A DNA stretch of 64,000 bases, from the NCBI RefSeq assembly GCF_023757625.1, contig NZ_JALGBZ010000003.1, forward strand, positions 1 to 64,000. Reading direction: 5' to 3'. The DNA comes from Halomonas sp. S3-1-1 (GTDB lineage: Bacteria > Pseudomonadota > Gammaproteobacteria > Pseudomonadales > Halomonadaceae). Positions 48,382 through 57,666 of the stretch are shown in pieces; the stretch's first letter is position 1; every line of letters begins with the position of its first letter. A program made the translations under genes and the position numbers. The notes below the pieces were generated by a model. That model was not told where the DNA came from. It ran no database searches and saw nothing but the letters and a program-made list of their open reading frames with translations.

Positions 48382-49473
48382 TTATTCGCCCCACACGTCG
48401 CGGGCGATGCCGACCACAAGCGCAAGCTTGGCCTGCTGCTCGGCTTCACTGAGCGAGTTACCCTCTTCGGTCGAGGCGAAGCCGCACTGGGTGCTCAGGC
48501 AAAGCTGATCGAGCGGCACGTAGCGCGCCGCCTCCAGGATGCGCGCCTTGATCGCTTGTGGGTCCTCAAGCTCGCCGGTCTTGGTGGTCACCAGCCCCAG
48601 CACCACTTTTTGATGGCCGGGCTTGATGAAGCGCAGCGGCGCAAAGTCGCCGGCGCGGTCGGAGTCGTACTCCAGAAAGAACGCGTCGATATTCACCGAG
48701 CCGAACAGCAGCTCGGCGACCGGCTCGTAGCCGCCTTCGGAAATCCACGTCGAGCGGAAGTTACCGCGGCAAACGTGCATGCCAATCACCAGGTCCTCGG
48801 GTTTGTTCTCGAGCGCCTGGTTGATCACCCGGGCATAGGTTTGGGCGAGTTGATCCGGGTCTTCACCGCGCTCGACGACCTGGGCGCGCTGCTCATCAGA
48901 ACAAAGGTACGCCCAGACGGTATCGTCGAGCTGCAGGTAGCGACAGCCGGCGTCGTAAAAGGCCTGCACCGCCTCCTTGTAAACCCGGGCGAGGTCGTCG
49001 AAGAAGTCGTCGATATTGGGGTAGGCATCCTGGCTGACCACGTTCCGACCGCCGCGAAAGTGCAGCACGCTGGGGCTGGGGATCGTCATCTTGGGCGTGG
49101 CGTTGCCGCTGACGCTAGCGAGATACTTGAAATCCTCGAGCATTGGGTGCGTGCCAAAGCCCAGCTTGCCCGTCACGCGAACGTTGCGCGATTTGGTCTG
49201 CACGCCGCTGAACTGGATGCCCTGCTCGGCGTCGATCCCCTCTACGCCTTCGAGCCCCTCGAAGAAATCGAAGTGCCACCAGGCGCGGCGAAACTCACCG
49301 TCGGTGACCACTTTCAAGCCGCACTGGCACTGCTCGTCGACCGCGTGCTTGATCGCCGCGTCTTCTATGCGGCGAAGGTCGCTGTCGCTTTTTTCACGGG
49401 CGTTCTTGATGGCCGTTGGCCGCAGCAGGCTGCCCACGACATCGGCGCGAAAGGGGGCGGTTTGATCGCTCAT
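48382..49473 (-). CDS. Cobalamin-independent methionine synthase II-like protein
   Basis: Resembles the C-terminal catalytic half of MetE (YxjG-type), which transfers a methyl group to a thiol using zinc. Zinc ligands are visible as HVC in VIGMHVCRGNFRSTW and as Cys in LCLSTQCGFASTEEG. The N-terminus ADVVGSLLRPTAIKNARE and DGEFRRAWWHFDFFEGL are typical. At 363 residues it lacks the N-terminal half of full MetE, so the methyl donor may differ. The ATG at 49473 has AGGAG at six bases; another ATG lies directly before it. Confidence 0.87.
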   Translation of the reverse strand: MSDQTAPFRADVVGSLLRPTAIKNAREKSDSDLRRIEDAAIKHAVDEQCQCGLKVVTDGEFRRAWWHFDFFEGLEGVEGIDAEQGIQFSGVQTKSRNVRVTGKLGFGTHPMLEDFKYLASVSGNATPKMTIPSPSVLHFRGGRNVVSQDAYPNIDDFFDDLARVYKEAVQAFYDAGCRYLQLDDTVWAYLCSDEQRAQVVERGEDPDQLAQTYARVINQALENKPEDLVIGMHVCRGNFRSTWISEGGYEPVAELLFGSVNIDAFFLEYDSDRAGDFAPLRFIKPGHQKVVLGLVTTKTGELEDPQAIKARILEAARYVPLDQLCLSTQCGFASTEEGNSLSEAEQQAKLALVVGIARDVWGE

Positions 49474-49572
49474 CATACTCTCCTGCTCTATTACACGTGA
49501 CTCGATAAACCCATGCTCGCGCAAACCTGCGCTGAGCAAAAGTGATCTTTTTTTGAGATCAGGTGAATCATT

Positions 49573-50493
49573 TTAATGACTGCGCCGACGCATCGGCCAA
49601 AACGCTGTTTGGTCTCTGCTCATACCGAGCACGCCCTCCACGCACAGCACGAAAACGGCCAGCCAGATGGCGATATAGGTCGGCCACTCGTTGGGGGCGA
49701 CCGACTCACCCAGCCACAGCGCCACCGCGAACAGCAGCAGAGGCTCTACATAGACTAAAAGGCCGAACAGGCTCAGGTTCAAAAGCGGCGCCGAGAGCGC
49801 CTGAAACACCAGCGCCAGAGCGCTCAAAAGCCCAAGGCCCACGACCAGCGCCGCGGATTCGATACTCGGCGCGCCGATCACACCGCCCCCATTAACGATG
49901 AAAAAGAGGCTGACCGGAAGCGCCAGCAGCATGTCGAACCAGAGCCCGCCGATGTGGTTGGTGTCGGTCGCCCGGCGCAGCCAAAAGTAGAGCGGATAGC
50001 CTAGGCACACCACGAGCGCGGGCCAGGCCAGCGCCTGAGAGATCAGCAGCTGATTCAATGCCCCCGCCAAAGCGAGCAGGCTGGCCAAGCACTGAAAGCG
50101 CGACAGACGATCGTCAAAGGCGAAGCGGCCGATGATGATCATGGTGATCGGCATCAGAAAATAGCCTAGTGACACCGCCAGCCCCTGCCCGTGGCCTGGC
50201 GCCCACATGAAAAGCCATAGTTGAACGCCGAGCAGCCCAGCCCCGAGAAGCCGCGTTGCCCAAAAGTAGCGCTCGGCTTTTAGGCGCCGCGCCACCTCGA
50301 TAACGAGCGCGCCGTAGCCGCGCCAAAGAATGAACAGAGTTAGGCAGGGAAAAGTGAGCAGCATGCGCCAGCCGTAAATTTCCGAGCCGCTTAGCGCGCC
50401 GAGCAGTGGCGTATAGGCGAACATGAGCGCAAAGAAGATCGAAGCCGCGACGTTCAGAGTAACGCCAAGGGCGATAGAGGATTGAGTAGGCAT
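49573..50493 (-). CDS. RarD-type EamA-family transporter
   Basis: Inner-membrane protein of the drug/metabolite transporter superfamily, with about ten hydrophobic segments in 306 residues. It starts with a span at about 6-28 (IALGVTLNVAASIFFALMFA), and YTPLLGALSGSEIYGWRMLL is the RarD-like loop. The substrate is not known for most RarD proteins. It lies on the same strand as the MetE-like gene (99 bases apart) and is divergent from an Lrp-type regulator, which may control it. Confidence 0.82.
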   Translation of the reverse strand: MPTQSSIALGVTLNVAASIFFALMFAYTPLLGALSGSEIYGWRMLLTFPCLTLFILWRGYGALVIEVARRLKAERYFWATRLLGAGLLGVQLWLFMWAPGHGQGLAVSLGYFLMPITMIIIGRFAFDDRLSRFQCLASLLALAGALNQLLISQALAWPALVVCLGYPLYFWLRRATDTNHIGGLWFDMLLALPVSLFFIVNGGGVIGAPSIESAALVVGLGLLSALALVFQALSAPLLNLSLFGLLVYVEPLLLFAVALWLGESVAPNEWPTYIAIWLAVFVLCVEGVLGMSRDQTAFWPMRRRSH

Positions 50494-50601
50494 GAGGCGC
50501 TTCCGGACAGGAACAGGTCGCGGTACTTTATTGCATCACGTACGATAAAGGCGCCCGAATTAGCCGGCCATCACGATAAATTTTCTCACGGAGCACACAC
50601 A

Positions 50602-51060
50602 ATGGTGCTGGATGACTTCGATAAAGCCCTGCTCGAACATCTGCAAAAGGATTGCCAGACACCGCTTCGCGAGCTGGCCGAGGCGGTACATCTTTCCACC
50701 GCCTCCGTGCAGCGGCGCATTCAGCGGCTCAAAAAGGAGGGCTACATCAAGGCGAACGTGGCGGTGCTCGACCCGGACAAGCTCGGTCAGGTGATCACGA
50801 TTTTCGTCGAAGTGCGCGCCGACAAGACCCACGCCGCCGACCTGGACGCGCTCAAGGCGCGCTTTTCAGGCCCGGAGATTCAGCAATGCTACTACGTGAC
50901 CGGCGAGGCGGATTTCATGCTGGTGCTTTTGGTGCCCAGCATGCGTCGCTTCCAGCAAATTTGCGACGCGCTGTTTCACGAAAACCCGAACGTGAAATGG
51001 TTTCGTACGCTGGTCGCACTGGATCGCGTCAAAACCTCCCAGGAAGTTTTGCCGGCCTAG
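50602..51060 (+). CDS. Lrp/AsnC family transcriptional regulator
   Basis: A DNA-binding helix-turn-helix at residues 4-60 (LREL AEAVHLSTASVQRRIQ) is followed by a RAM ligand-binding domain (residues about 70-150, with IQQCYYVTGEADFMLVLLVP). 152 residues is standard. The ATG at 50602 has GGAG about nine bases upstream and gives the family N-terminus LDDFDKALLEHLQ. It is divergent from the RarD-type transporter, the usual arrangement for a local Lrp-type regulator of a transporter; amino acid or amino-acid-like ligands are likely. Confidence 0.9.
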   Translation: MVLDDFDKALLEHLQKDCQTPLRELAEAVHLSTASVQRRIQRLKKEGYIKANVAVLDPDKLGQVITIFVEVRADKTHAADLDALKARFSGPEIQQCYYVTGEADFMLVLLVPSMRRFQQICDALFHENPNVKWFRTLVALDRVKTSQEVLPA

Positions 51061-51065
51061 TTTGG

Positions 51066-51911
51066 CTACTCTTCGACCAGCCAACGGGCATCGAAGCGGC
51101 TCTCGCCGCCGAGCAGCGCGGTAACCTCGCTCATCGCGCCCTGCATGCGCTCATCGAGCCCCCAAGGGGGGTTGATCACCAGCATGCCGCTGGCGTACAT
51201 ACCGTGGGCCTCGACGCCGGGTTCACGTAGTGTGAGCTCACTTTGCCAGATCTTGCGCACGCCGCTGGTTTTCAGCGCGCTTAGCAGCGTGTGATGAGCG
51301 CCTGACGGCAACAGCGGGTACCAGATCAACATAACGGCGTGGCGCACCTTATCGAGTGCGTAAATCACGCTATCCGCCACCTCCTGATACTCCGCCTTAC
51401 GCTCGAAACTCGGGTCGATCAGCACGCACAGCCGAGGCGTTCTCACCGGCACGCGCCTTTCGAGCTCGGCCAGCCCATCGCCATGGATACGCAGCGCCGC
51501 CTCGGGCAGCGTCTGGCCGTCGAGTTCGGCATGCTCGCCGGGATGCAGCTCGCAAAGGCGCAGCGCGTCCTGCTCGCGAAGCCCCTGGCTTAGCCACCAG
51601 GGCGAGCCTGGGTAGCGGCTCAATTCGGTGTCATCGGCCTGGACACGAGCCACGTGTGAGAGCCATTCGCACAGTAATGGGTTGGCCAAGCTTTTGCGCG
51701 CCTTCCATAGCGGCTCGACACCTTCGCGATGCTCCTGAAGCTTCATGGCTTCCCTTGATCCCAACGGATAAAGGCCGCGACCGGCGTGGGTATCTATATA
51801 TGTAATAGCGCTTTTTTTACGTAATAGATAATCACACACTGCATAAAGGGTGAGGTGTTTATGAACATCGGCAAAATTGCCGGCATGATAGGCGTGTTGG
51901 TAGGAGAGCAT
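51066..51911 (-). CDS. rlmJ: 23S rRNA (adenine-2030-N6)-methyltransferase
   Basis: Methylates A2030 of 23S rRNA. The N-terminus MLSYQHAYHAGNFADVHKHL is diagnostic. YIDTHAGRGLYPLG binds S-adenosylmethionine, and the catalytic motif is LIDPSFERKAEYQ (DPPF-like DPSF). The ATG at 51911 matches E. coli RlmJ; a GTG four codons upstream is rejected. 281 residues. It converges on the Lrp gene, with five bases between stops. Confidence 0.93.
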   Translation of the reverse strand: MLSYQHAYHAGNFADVHKHLTLYAVCDYLLRKKSAITYIDTHAGRGLYPLGSREAMKLQEHREGVEPLWKARKSLANPLLCEWLSHVARVQADDTELSRYPGSPWWLSQGLREQDALRLCELHPGEHAELDGQTLPEAALRIHGDGLAELERRVPVRTPRLCVLIDPSFERKAEYQEVADSVIYALDKVRHAVMLIWYPLLPSGAHHTLLSALKTSGVRKIWQSELTLREPGVEAHGMYASGMLVINPPWGLDERMQGAMSEVTALLGGESRFDARWLVEE

Positions 51912-51932
51912 GGCGGTTCGCACTGGTGAAAT

Positions 51933-51962
51933 AAAAAAGCCCGCTATCCATGATAGCGGGCT
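51933..51962 (-). terminator. Terminator of the OmpA-like lipoprotein gene
   Basis: On the minus strand AGCCCGCTATC (51962-51952) pairs with GATAGCGGGCT (51948-51938) across a three-base loop and is followed by T-rich sequence (51938-51933). Confidence 0.88.
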
Positions 51963-51997
51963 CGCGGGTCAGACCCTACCGGGTCGAATCACATCGA

Positions 51998-52699
51998 TCA
52001 GTAGTTGCCCTGGCCCTGATTTTGGTTCTGGCCGGCCTGACCGGTCGGCGTCAGGGTGATTTCAACGCGACGGTTCTGCGCACGGCCCTGTTCGTTGTCG
52101 TTACTGGCCACCGGCTGCGATGCGCCGTAACCGCTGGTTACCAGACGAGAGGAAGAAACACCGTTCTGGCTCAGGTAGCTACCTACGGCCTGAGCGCGGC
52201 GCTCGGAAAGGCGCTGGTTGTAGTCGGCGGCGCCGGTGCTGTCGGTGTGGCCAGCGATATTGACGCGCGTATCGGTGTATTGAGTGAGTACGTTGGCTAC
52301 TTCATTGAGCGAGCTGCGTGCCTGGCTGGTCAGCTCCGAGGAGTCGAAGCCGAACGTTACGCTGCTGGGCATGTTGAGCACGATGTCGTCGCCGCGACGG
52401 TCGATTTCGATGCGCGAACCCTGCAGGCTTTCGCGCAGCTGATTCTCCTGACGGTCCATGTAAGCGCCAACACCGGCACCCGCAGCAGCACCTACGGCAG
52501 CTCCGATCAGCGCACGGTCGCGACGGCTAGTGGCGCCGTCACCGGAGAGCGCGCCGGCCACACCGCCGACCACCGCACCAATACCCGTACCGATGCCGGT
52601 GCTGGAGCGCTGCGTTTGGCCGCCGTAGGGGTCGGAGCTGGCACACCCGGCAATCAGAAGGGCCGCGGCTACCGGGGTCAACAGTCGAGAAATACGCAT
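51998..52699 (-). CDS. OmpA-family lipoprotein (YiaD-like)
   Basis: Outer-membrane lipoprotein that should bind peptidoglycan. The lipobox LLIAGC is at about residues 15-20. A Gly/Ala-rich glycine-zipper segment (GIGTGIGAVVGGVAGALSG and VGAAAGAGVGAYMD) follows at 35-85. The C-terminal OmpA domain spans about residues 110-220 with VNIAGHTDSTGAADYNQRLS and the conserved NRRVEI. A Gln/Asn/Gly tail ends it. The ATG at 52699 has GGAGTGA upstream. 233 residues, with its own terminator. Confidence 0.9.
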   Translation of the reverse strand: MRISRLLTPVAAALLIAGCASSDPYGGQTQRSSTGIGTGIGAVVGGVAGALSGDGATSRRDRALIGAAVGAAAGAGVGAYMDRQENQLRESLQGSRIEIDRRGDDIVLNMPSSVTFGFDSSELTSQARSSLNEVANVLTQYTDTRVNIAGHTDSTGAADYNQRLSERRAQAVGSYLSQNGVSSSRLVTSGYGASQPVASNDNEQGRAQNRRVEITLTPTGQAGQNQNQGQGNY

Positions 52700-52743
52700 C
52701 ACTCACTCCTTTAAAAGCTTATTTGATTAAACCGGGCTGTGGG

Positions 52744-53910
52744 TCAGTCGTCACTGATCAACGCCAACAGCTCGTTCAAGAATAATAGACCATGAGGAGA
52801 AGCACGTAGTTTTACCGGCACTTGCACTAAAAGTCCTTTTTTCTCAGCGCTGGATAGTTTCTTCAAGAGAACCTCCGGCGGCTGGCCCGTATGCGCCGAC
52901 CAAAGCGCCATATCGACGCCGTCGGTCAAGCGCAGCGCGTTCATGGCGAACTCCAGCGGAAGCTCCGCTTCATCGATCGTCGATTTGCCGGCGATGAAGC
53001 CGCGCGGATCAAAGCGTCGGCGCAGGTAGGCATCGGGCTGGCGGGTCTTCCAGCGCCGCTCGATCGTCCAGTGCCCCTGCTCGTCGATATGCGAAAGCTT
53101 GCCGTGGGCGCCGGCGCCGATCCCCAGGTAGTCGCCGAACTGCCAATAGTTAATATTGTGACGGCTCTGTTGACCCGGCTGGGCGTAGGCCGAGATTTCG
53201 TAGCGCTCGAACCCCGCCTGAACCAACCGCTCGTGGCCACTCTCTTGAATGTCCCAAAGCGCCTCCTCCCGGGGAAGCACCGGCGGGCTCGAATGAAAGG
53301 CGGTGTTGGGCTCGAGCGTCAGCTGATACCAGGAGAGGTGATCCGGCGAAAGCGCAAGCGCTTGGTCGATGTCGGCCAGCGCCAGCTCCGGCGTTTGCCC
53401 CGGCAGGCCGTGCATCAAATCGATGTTGAGATTATCGAAGCCCGCAGCGCGGGCCTGGCCCACGGCGTCGGCGGCTTCCTCGGCGCTGTGGATACGGCCC
53501 AGCGCTTCGAGCTGAGCGGGTTGAAAGCTTTGGGTGCCGATCGAGAGCCGATTGATCCCCGCCTCGCGGTAGCCGACGAAGCGCGCCTGCTCGGTGGTGC
53601 CAGGATTGGCTTCCAGGGTGATCTCGATAGACGGCGAGAAAGGCAGCCGCACACGTACTTCGCTCAACAGACGCCGGTAGAACGAAGGCGATAACAAGCT
53701 CGGCGTGCCGCCACCGATGAAGATGGTCTCGAGCGAGCGGCCGTCGGCCAGCGTCAGATCGGCATCCAGATCCGCCAGTAGCGTATCGAGGTATTCCGCC
53801 TCGGGCAGCTCTCGGCTTTGCGGCTCGTGCGAGTTGAAATCGCAGTAAGGGCACTTTCTAACGCACCAAGGGGTGTGGATATAAAGCGACAGCGGTGGGG
53901 TATTACCCAT
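52744..53910 (-). CDS. hemW: HemW-like radical SAM heme chaperone
   Basis: Radical SAM protein related to coproporphyrinogen III dehydrogenase; HemW proteins bind heme and act as a chaperone rather than an oxidase. The cluster motif [13 protein letters not shown] (CxxxCxxC) is near residue 17. GGGTPSLLS and [15 protein letters not shown] follow. 388 residues. It overlaps rdgB by eight bases, and the rdgB-hemW order is conserved in gammaproteobacteria. Confidence 0.93.
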   Translation of the reverse strand: MGNTPPLSLYIHTPWCVRKCPYCDFNSHEPQSRELPEAEYLDTLLADLDADLTLADGRSLETIFIGGGTPSLLSPSFYRRLLSEVRVRLPFSPSIEITLEANPGTTEQARFVGYREAGINRLSIGTQSFQPAQLEALGRIHSAEEAADAVGQARAAGFDNLNIDLMHGLPGQTPELALADIDQALALSPDHLSWYQLTLEPNTAFHSSPPVLPREEALWDIQESGHERLVQAGFERYEISAYAQPGQQSRHNINYWQFGDYLGIGAGAHGKLSHIDEQGHWTIERRWKTRQPDAYLRRRFDPRGFIAGKSTIDEAELPLEFAMNALRLTDGVDMALWSAHTGQPPEVLLKKLSSAEKKGLLVQVPVKLRASPHGLLFLNELLALISDD

Positions 53911-54511
53911 GCGCCACCTTCAACAGATCGACCAACCCCTGCAGCGCCCGGCCCCGGTGGCTGAGCCGGTTCTTGGTTTCAAACGAAAGCTCCGCCACGC
54001 TCATACCCTGGTCCGGTAGCCAGAAAAGCGGGTCGTAGCCAAAGCCGTTGTCGCCGCGCGGGTGGGCCAGTATCTCCCCTTCCCAGCTGCGCTGAACGAT
54101 GATCGGCACCGGATCGTCGGCGTGGCGCAAATAAACCAGCACACACCAGTAGCGTCCGGTGCGCTGACCTTCGGCGCAGTCGGCGAGCGCATGAAGAAGT
54201 TTCTCGTTGTTGCGCGCATCGCTTTTAGGCTCGCCAGCAAAGCGCGCCGAGTAGATACCCGGCGCCCCGGATAGTGCGTCTACCTCAAGACCCGAGTCGT
54301 CTGCCAGTGCCGGTAGCCCGCTAATCCGGCTCGCTTCGCGCGCTTTCAACAGTGCGTTTTCGATAAAGGTCAGGCCGGTCTCTTCGACGTCCACCACGCC
54401 GAATTCGGACTGCAACCGCACATCGAACATCAAGGGCGAAAGAAGCTGTTTGAACTCTTTTAACTTGCCAGCGTTACCGCTGGCTAAAACGAGCGTATCG
54501 ACCGCGGACAT
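53903..54511 (-). CDS. rdgB: dITP/XTP pyrophosphatase
   Basis: Ham1-family enzyme that removes deaminated purine nucleoside triphosphates. It starts [19 protein letters not shown], followed by [20 protein letters not shown] and [29 protein letters not shown] and LSHRGRAL close the active site. 202 residues is normal. GGAGG precedes the ATG. Confidence 0.96.
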   Translation of the reverse strand: MSAVDTLVLASGNAGKLKEFKQLLSPLMFDVRLQSEFGVVDVEETGLTFIENALLKAREASRISGLPALADDSGLEVDALSGAPGIYSARFAGEPKSDARNNEKLLHALADCAEGQRTGRYWCVLVYLRHADDPVPIIVQRSWEGEILAHPRGDNGFGYDPLFWLPDQGMSVAELSFETKNRLSHRGRALQGLVDLLKVAHG

Positions 54512-54771
54512 GGTGTCACCTCCAGTATGGACTCTTCAGTTTACGCCGAACGAGATCGCAGCTAAAGATGGCGACTTCAGGTAGATGGATTAGACTGTTC
54601 ATCCGAAAGATGACTAGCCAATCAGACCGGCGGCTTACTTTTTCCTAAGCAATATGAAGGTGAAGCGCCATTTCACTTATTTTTAGTAACATAACTTTAC
54701 TAAACTGATCTTCCAGGTAACAATCACCTCATTAGCGTCTCACACTTTATTTGCAGTTGGAGGGTTTATCG

Positions 54772-55464
54772 ATGGTGCAGGAAAGGACCCAGGGCGTGGT
54801 GTACATCGTCACCGAAAAAAGCCCTCAATCTCAGCTATTTGCAGAGTACCTGAATAAAAAAACAGGTCACACGATCGATCTTTACGCGCCGGGGGCGACG
54901 CTGCCGGCGTCCAACGCCGAGCATCAGCTTTTGCTGGTGGATGCGGATCACATTAGCGTCGATGCCATTCCCGACTGGCAGGAAAAGCTTCCCGAATCGC
55001 TCGCCCGCATGCCTTTGGCCGCATTCAACATCCGTGACATGGACCATGCGCTGGAAGCGCTCTCATGCTCGCAGCTCAAGGGCGTGTTCTACCGCAACGA
55101 AAATCTCGAAGTGATTTGCAAGGGTATCCACGCGCTTCTAAACGATGAGCTCTGGATGTCGCGTGACTTGATGGCACGGCTCATCCTTTTTTATCGCAAG
55201 TACCAAAGCAACGCGTTTCGTCCGGCCTGTGGGCTGACCAATCGTGAAATGGAGATCATTTCGCTGTTGAGCGCGGGCTCGTCGAACCAGCAGATCGCCG
55301 AAAAGCTTTTTGTCAGTGAGCACACGGTCAAGTCGCACCTTTACAACATCTTTAGAAAGATCAACGTGCACAACCGCATTCAGGCGCTTAACTGGATTCA
55401 TCAGAACCTGGGGCCGATTCTACCCAATATCGAAACCGCGCGTAGCCTGCAGCGCGGCCGCTAA
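54772..55464 (+). CDS. csgD: LuxR-family regulator CsgD
   Basis: Transcription activator of curli genes. The N-terminal half (about residues 1-150) is a receiver-like domain without an obvious phosphoacceptor pattern. The C-terminal LuxR helix-turn-helix is at about 165-225 (LTNREMEIISLLSAGSSNQQ, then IAEKLFVSEHTVKSHLYNIF). The ATG at 54772 has GGAGG seven bases upstream. 230 residues. It heads csgDEFG. The 260-base gap upstream, A/T-rich towards its 3' end, should hold its promoter, but no confident -35/-10 was found. Confidence 0.9.
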   Translation: MVQERTQGVVYIVTEKSPQSQLFAEYLNKKTGHTIDLYAPGATLPASNAEHQLLLVDADHISVDAIPDWQEKLPESLARMPLAAFNIRDMDHALEALSCSQLKGVFYRNENLEVICKGIHALLNDELWMSRDLMARLILFYRKYQSNAFRPACGLTNREMEIISLLSAGSSNQQIAEKLFVSEHTVKSHLYNIFRKINVHNRIQALNWIHQNLGPILPNIETARSLQRGR

Positions 55465-55485
55465 TTTTCCAACGAGCATTCGGCC

Positions 55486-56034
55486 ATGGTCACGTATCGT
55501 TTTCATTTACCGCTCGCCGCCTGCCTGCTGACGCTGGCCCTGTCGGTTTACGCCAGCGAAGAGCTTCCTGGCCAGCCCGTATCTCCCAACCAGCCGGCTT
55601 CACCAAACGACACTCTGTCGGAAAACGAGCAGGAAGAGGTGGATGCGATCAACCGCCTCTCCGGGCCAGACGGTGCGGAAATCGAGCCGCGCGGTTACGG
55701 CAGCAGTGAGCTGACCGGGGTCATGATCGATCGCACCATCACCATGGCCGGTCGTTCGTTCTACCGTGCATTCAGTCAGCGCGCTATGGATAACCCGCTA
55801 ATCAACAACGCCACGATCACGATTCAGGAGCGCCCGGACGCCCGTTGGGGAAGCCAAGTCTGGATCATGCAGGGCAATCAAATGTATTTCCGCACGCAGC
55901 TTTCGCCAAGAATCAATCAGGCGGATGAAGCCGCTGACGAGGCGGTACAAGTGGTTCAGGAAGCGCTGCTAAAGGAACAGTTGGCAACGGCGTTAACGTC
56001 AGACAAAGATCTGGGAAGCGAGGAGTTACGATAA
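55486..56034 (+). CDS. csgE: Curli assembly protein CsgE
   Basis: Periplasmic factor that caps the CsgG pore and delivers subunits. A signal peptide ends near VYASEE, residues 1-22. A Pro/Gln/Ser-rich spacer follows (residues 24-60), longer than in E. coli. The family core GVMIDRTITMAGRSFYRAFS is at about 75-95, and the C-terminal part has TITIQERPDARWGSQVWIMQ. 182 residues against about 129 in E. coli. It overlaps csgF by one base. Confidence 0.88.
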   Translation: MVTYRFHLPLAACLLTLALSVYASEELPGQPVSPNQPASPNDTLSENEQEEVDAINRLSGPDGAEIEPRGYGSSELTGVMIDRTITMAGRSFYRAFSQRAMDNPLINNATITIQERPDARWGSQVWIMQGNQMYFRTQLSPRINQADEAADEAVQVVQEALLKEQLATALTSDKDLGSEELR

Positions 56035-56453
56035 TGAAAGGCAAACAACGCAGTTTCATGCTAGGCGTCGCCGCTCTGGCGTTAGCGGGTACTACACACG
56101 CAGTCGCAGGGGATCTGGTTTACCGACCGCTCAATCCTTCTTTTGGTGGCGACCCTTTCATGGGCACTTATCTACTGGGTAAGGCGCAGGCTCAGGATAC
56201 CACCACCGACCCCAATGCGCGCAGCGTGGACAGGCTCTCTTCCACAGACCGACTCGTTCAGAGTCTGGAAAGCCGGCTCATTTCGCAGCTAATCAACGAT
56301 GTGGGCGCCGGCAATGTCGATCAGGGCTCTTTCGATAGCGGCGAGTTCAACGTAGTGGTAAGCGACGATGGCGGCGAGCTCGTCGTACGTGTGGTGGACA
56401 AGCTCACCGGCGATATAACTAATATCAGCGTAGGCGGCGCCTTTAATCCTTAA
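56034..56453 (+). CDS. csgF: Curli assembly protein CsgF
   Basis: Secreted factor that binds the outer face of CsgG and anchors CsgB. A signal peptide (residues 1-26) is followed by DLVYRPLNPSFGGDPFMGTY and LLGKAQAQDTTTDPN, which match the CsgF N-terminus known to plug CsgG. 139 residues is standard. Start overlaps the csgE stop (TAATG). Confidence 0.93.
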   Translation: MKGKQRSFMLGVAALALAGTTHAVAGDLVYRPLNPSFGGDPFMGTYLLGKAQAQDTTTDPNARSVDRLSSTDRLVQSLESRLISQLINDVGAGNVDQGSFDSGEFNVVVSDDGGELVVRVVDKLTGDITNISVGGAFNP

Positions 56454-56532
56454 TAAAAACAGCGCTCACGTTTACCAATACCGAATCGGCAAAACGCCGC
56501 ATAACGCTTATTTGTATCGTCAGGGGATCACA

Positions 56533-57363
56533 ATGAAAATCATCGCTTCACTCATGCTGGCTGCGCTTCTTAGCGGCTGCGCCGGCATGGTCGCCAATTC
56601 GGAAAATCTGGAAGGTGCTCAAGCCACGCTCACACCACGCGGGGCTACCTATCAGGATCTCGTTTCGCTCCCGCCGCCGGCAGGCAAAATCTTCGTCTCG
56701 GTCTACGACTTTCGCGATCAGACCGGTCAGTACCGCCCGGCGCCAGCCAGCACCTTCTCCACCGCTGTGACGCAAGGGGCTGCGGCGATGCTAACCGGCG
56801 CGCTTGCCGATTCTGGTTGGTTCATCCCACTTGAGCGGGTCGGGCTTCAAAATCTTCTGACCGAGCGGCGCATCATCCGTGCCGAGTTCGAGCGCTTCGG
56901 CCAACCCGATACGCTACCGTCGCTGCGGGCGGCGTCAGTCATGCTCGAAGGCGGTATCATCGCGTATGAGTCCAACGTACGCACCGGCGGCGCGGGCGCT
57001 GAATACTTCGGCATCGGTGCTTCGGGCCAGTACCAGGTTGACCAGGTCACGATCAACCTGCGCGCGGTGGAGATTTCCACCGGCGAGATACTTGCCAACG
57101 TAACGACCACCAAGACCATCTACTCAAAAGAGCTACGTGCCGGGGTGTACCGTTTTATCGATTTCCGTCGACTGCTGGAAGCCGAAGCGGGGATTACCAC
57201 CAACGAGCCTGTACAGATGGCGGTCATGTCGGCGGTGGAGTCTGCGGTTATTCACCTAATCGCTCAAGGAGTGGAAAACAACCTTTGGAATCTGGCAAGC
57301 GGTAACAATATTCAAGATTCGGTACTTGCCGACTATTTGAATGCGCCCATTCCAGAATTGTAA
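56533..57363 (+). CDS. csgG: Curli secretion pore lipoprotein CsgG
   Basis: Nonameric outer-membrane lipoprotein channel that exports curli subunits. The lipobox LLSGC is at residues 12-16. VSVYDFRDQTGQYRPAPAST and WFIPLERVGLQNLLTERRII are diagnostic, as is GAGAEYFGIGASGQYQVDQV in the membrane-spanning part. 276 residues matches E. coli. The ATG at 56533 lies after AGGGGAT. A terminator follows at 57455. Confidence 0.95.
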   Translation: MKIIASLMLAALLSGCAGMVANSENLEGAQATLTPRGATYQDLVSLPPPAGKIFVSVYDFRDQTGQYRPAPASTFSTAVTQGAAAMLTGALADSGWFIPLERVGLQNLLTERRIIRAEFERFGQPDTLPSLRAASVMLEGGIIAYESNVRTGGAGAEYFGIGASGQYQVDQVTINLRAVEISTGEILANVTTTKTIYSKELRAGVYRFIDFRRLLEAEAGITTNEPVQMAVMSAVESAVIHLIAQGVENNLWNLASGNNIQDSVLADYLNAPIPEL

Positions 57364-57666
57364 AAATATGTGAACAATATTTTTTGGTGTCTGTACGCGC
57401 CATTTTCCTAATAAAGATTGGTCGATAGAAGCGTTCGGTCACTAAAAACTTACCAAAAGCGGTGTCGCACAAGTGTGGCACCGCTTTTTTAATGCACTAA
57501 AAACAACATCTTACAATAGTATTAAAAAAATAGTACTTTGTATTATTAGAATAATTAAATAGATGATCTTATATCCAGGAAAATTACTGATAGCGCAATT
57601 TCACAGATAGGCCAAACTCAACCTCGTGAATACATTTTGATACAAAAACTTTCAAAGGGTATGAGG
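57364..57666 (+). promoter_or_regulatory. A/T-rich csgG-csgB intergenic region
   Basis: Gap of 303 bases. After the terminator at 57454-57488, positions 57500-57600 are strongly A/T-rich, with direct repeats of AATAGTA (57515 and 57529 regions). It should hold the csgBA promoter and regulator sites. I could not fix a -35/-10 pair with confidence. Confidence 0.5.
57454..57488 (+). terminator. Terminator after csgDEFG
   Basis: AAAAGCGGTG (57455-57464) pairs with CACCGCTTTT (57478-57487), with an imperfect inner stem (CGCAC/GTGG), followed by T. The A-run before makes it potentially bidirectional. Confidence 0.8.

Noticed and set aside
53355..53364. AAGCGCTT cores similar to the recurrent palindrome (also near 23200)
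   Set aside because: They lack the outer GTR/YAC bases and are explained by common codons for Lys/Arg/Leu in GC-rich genes.
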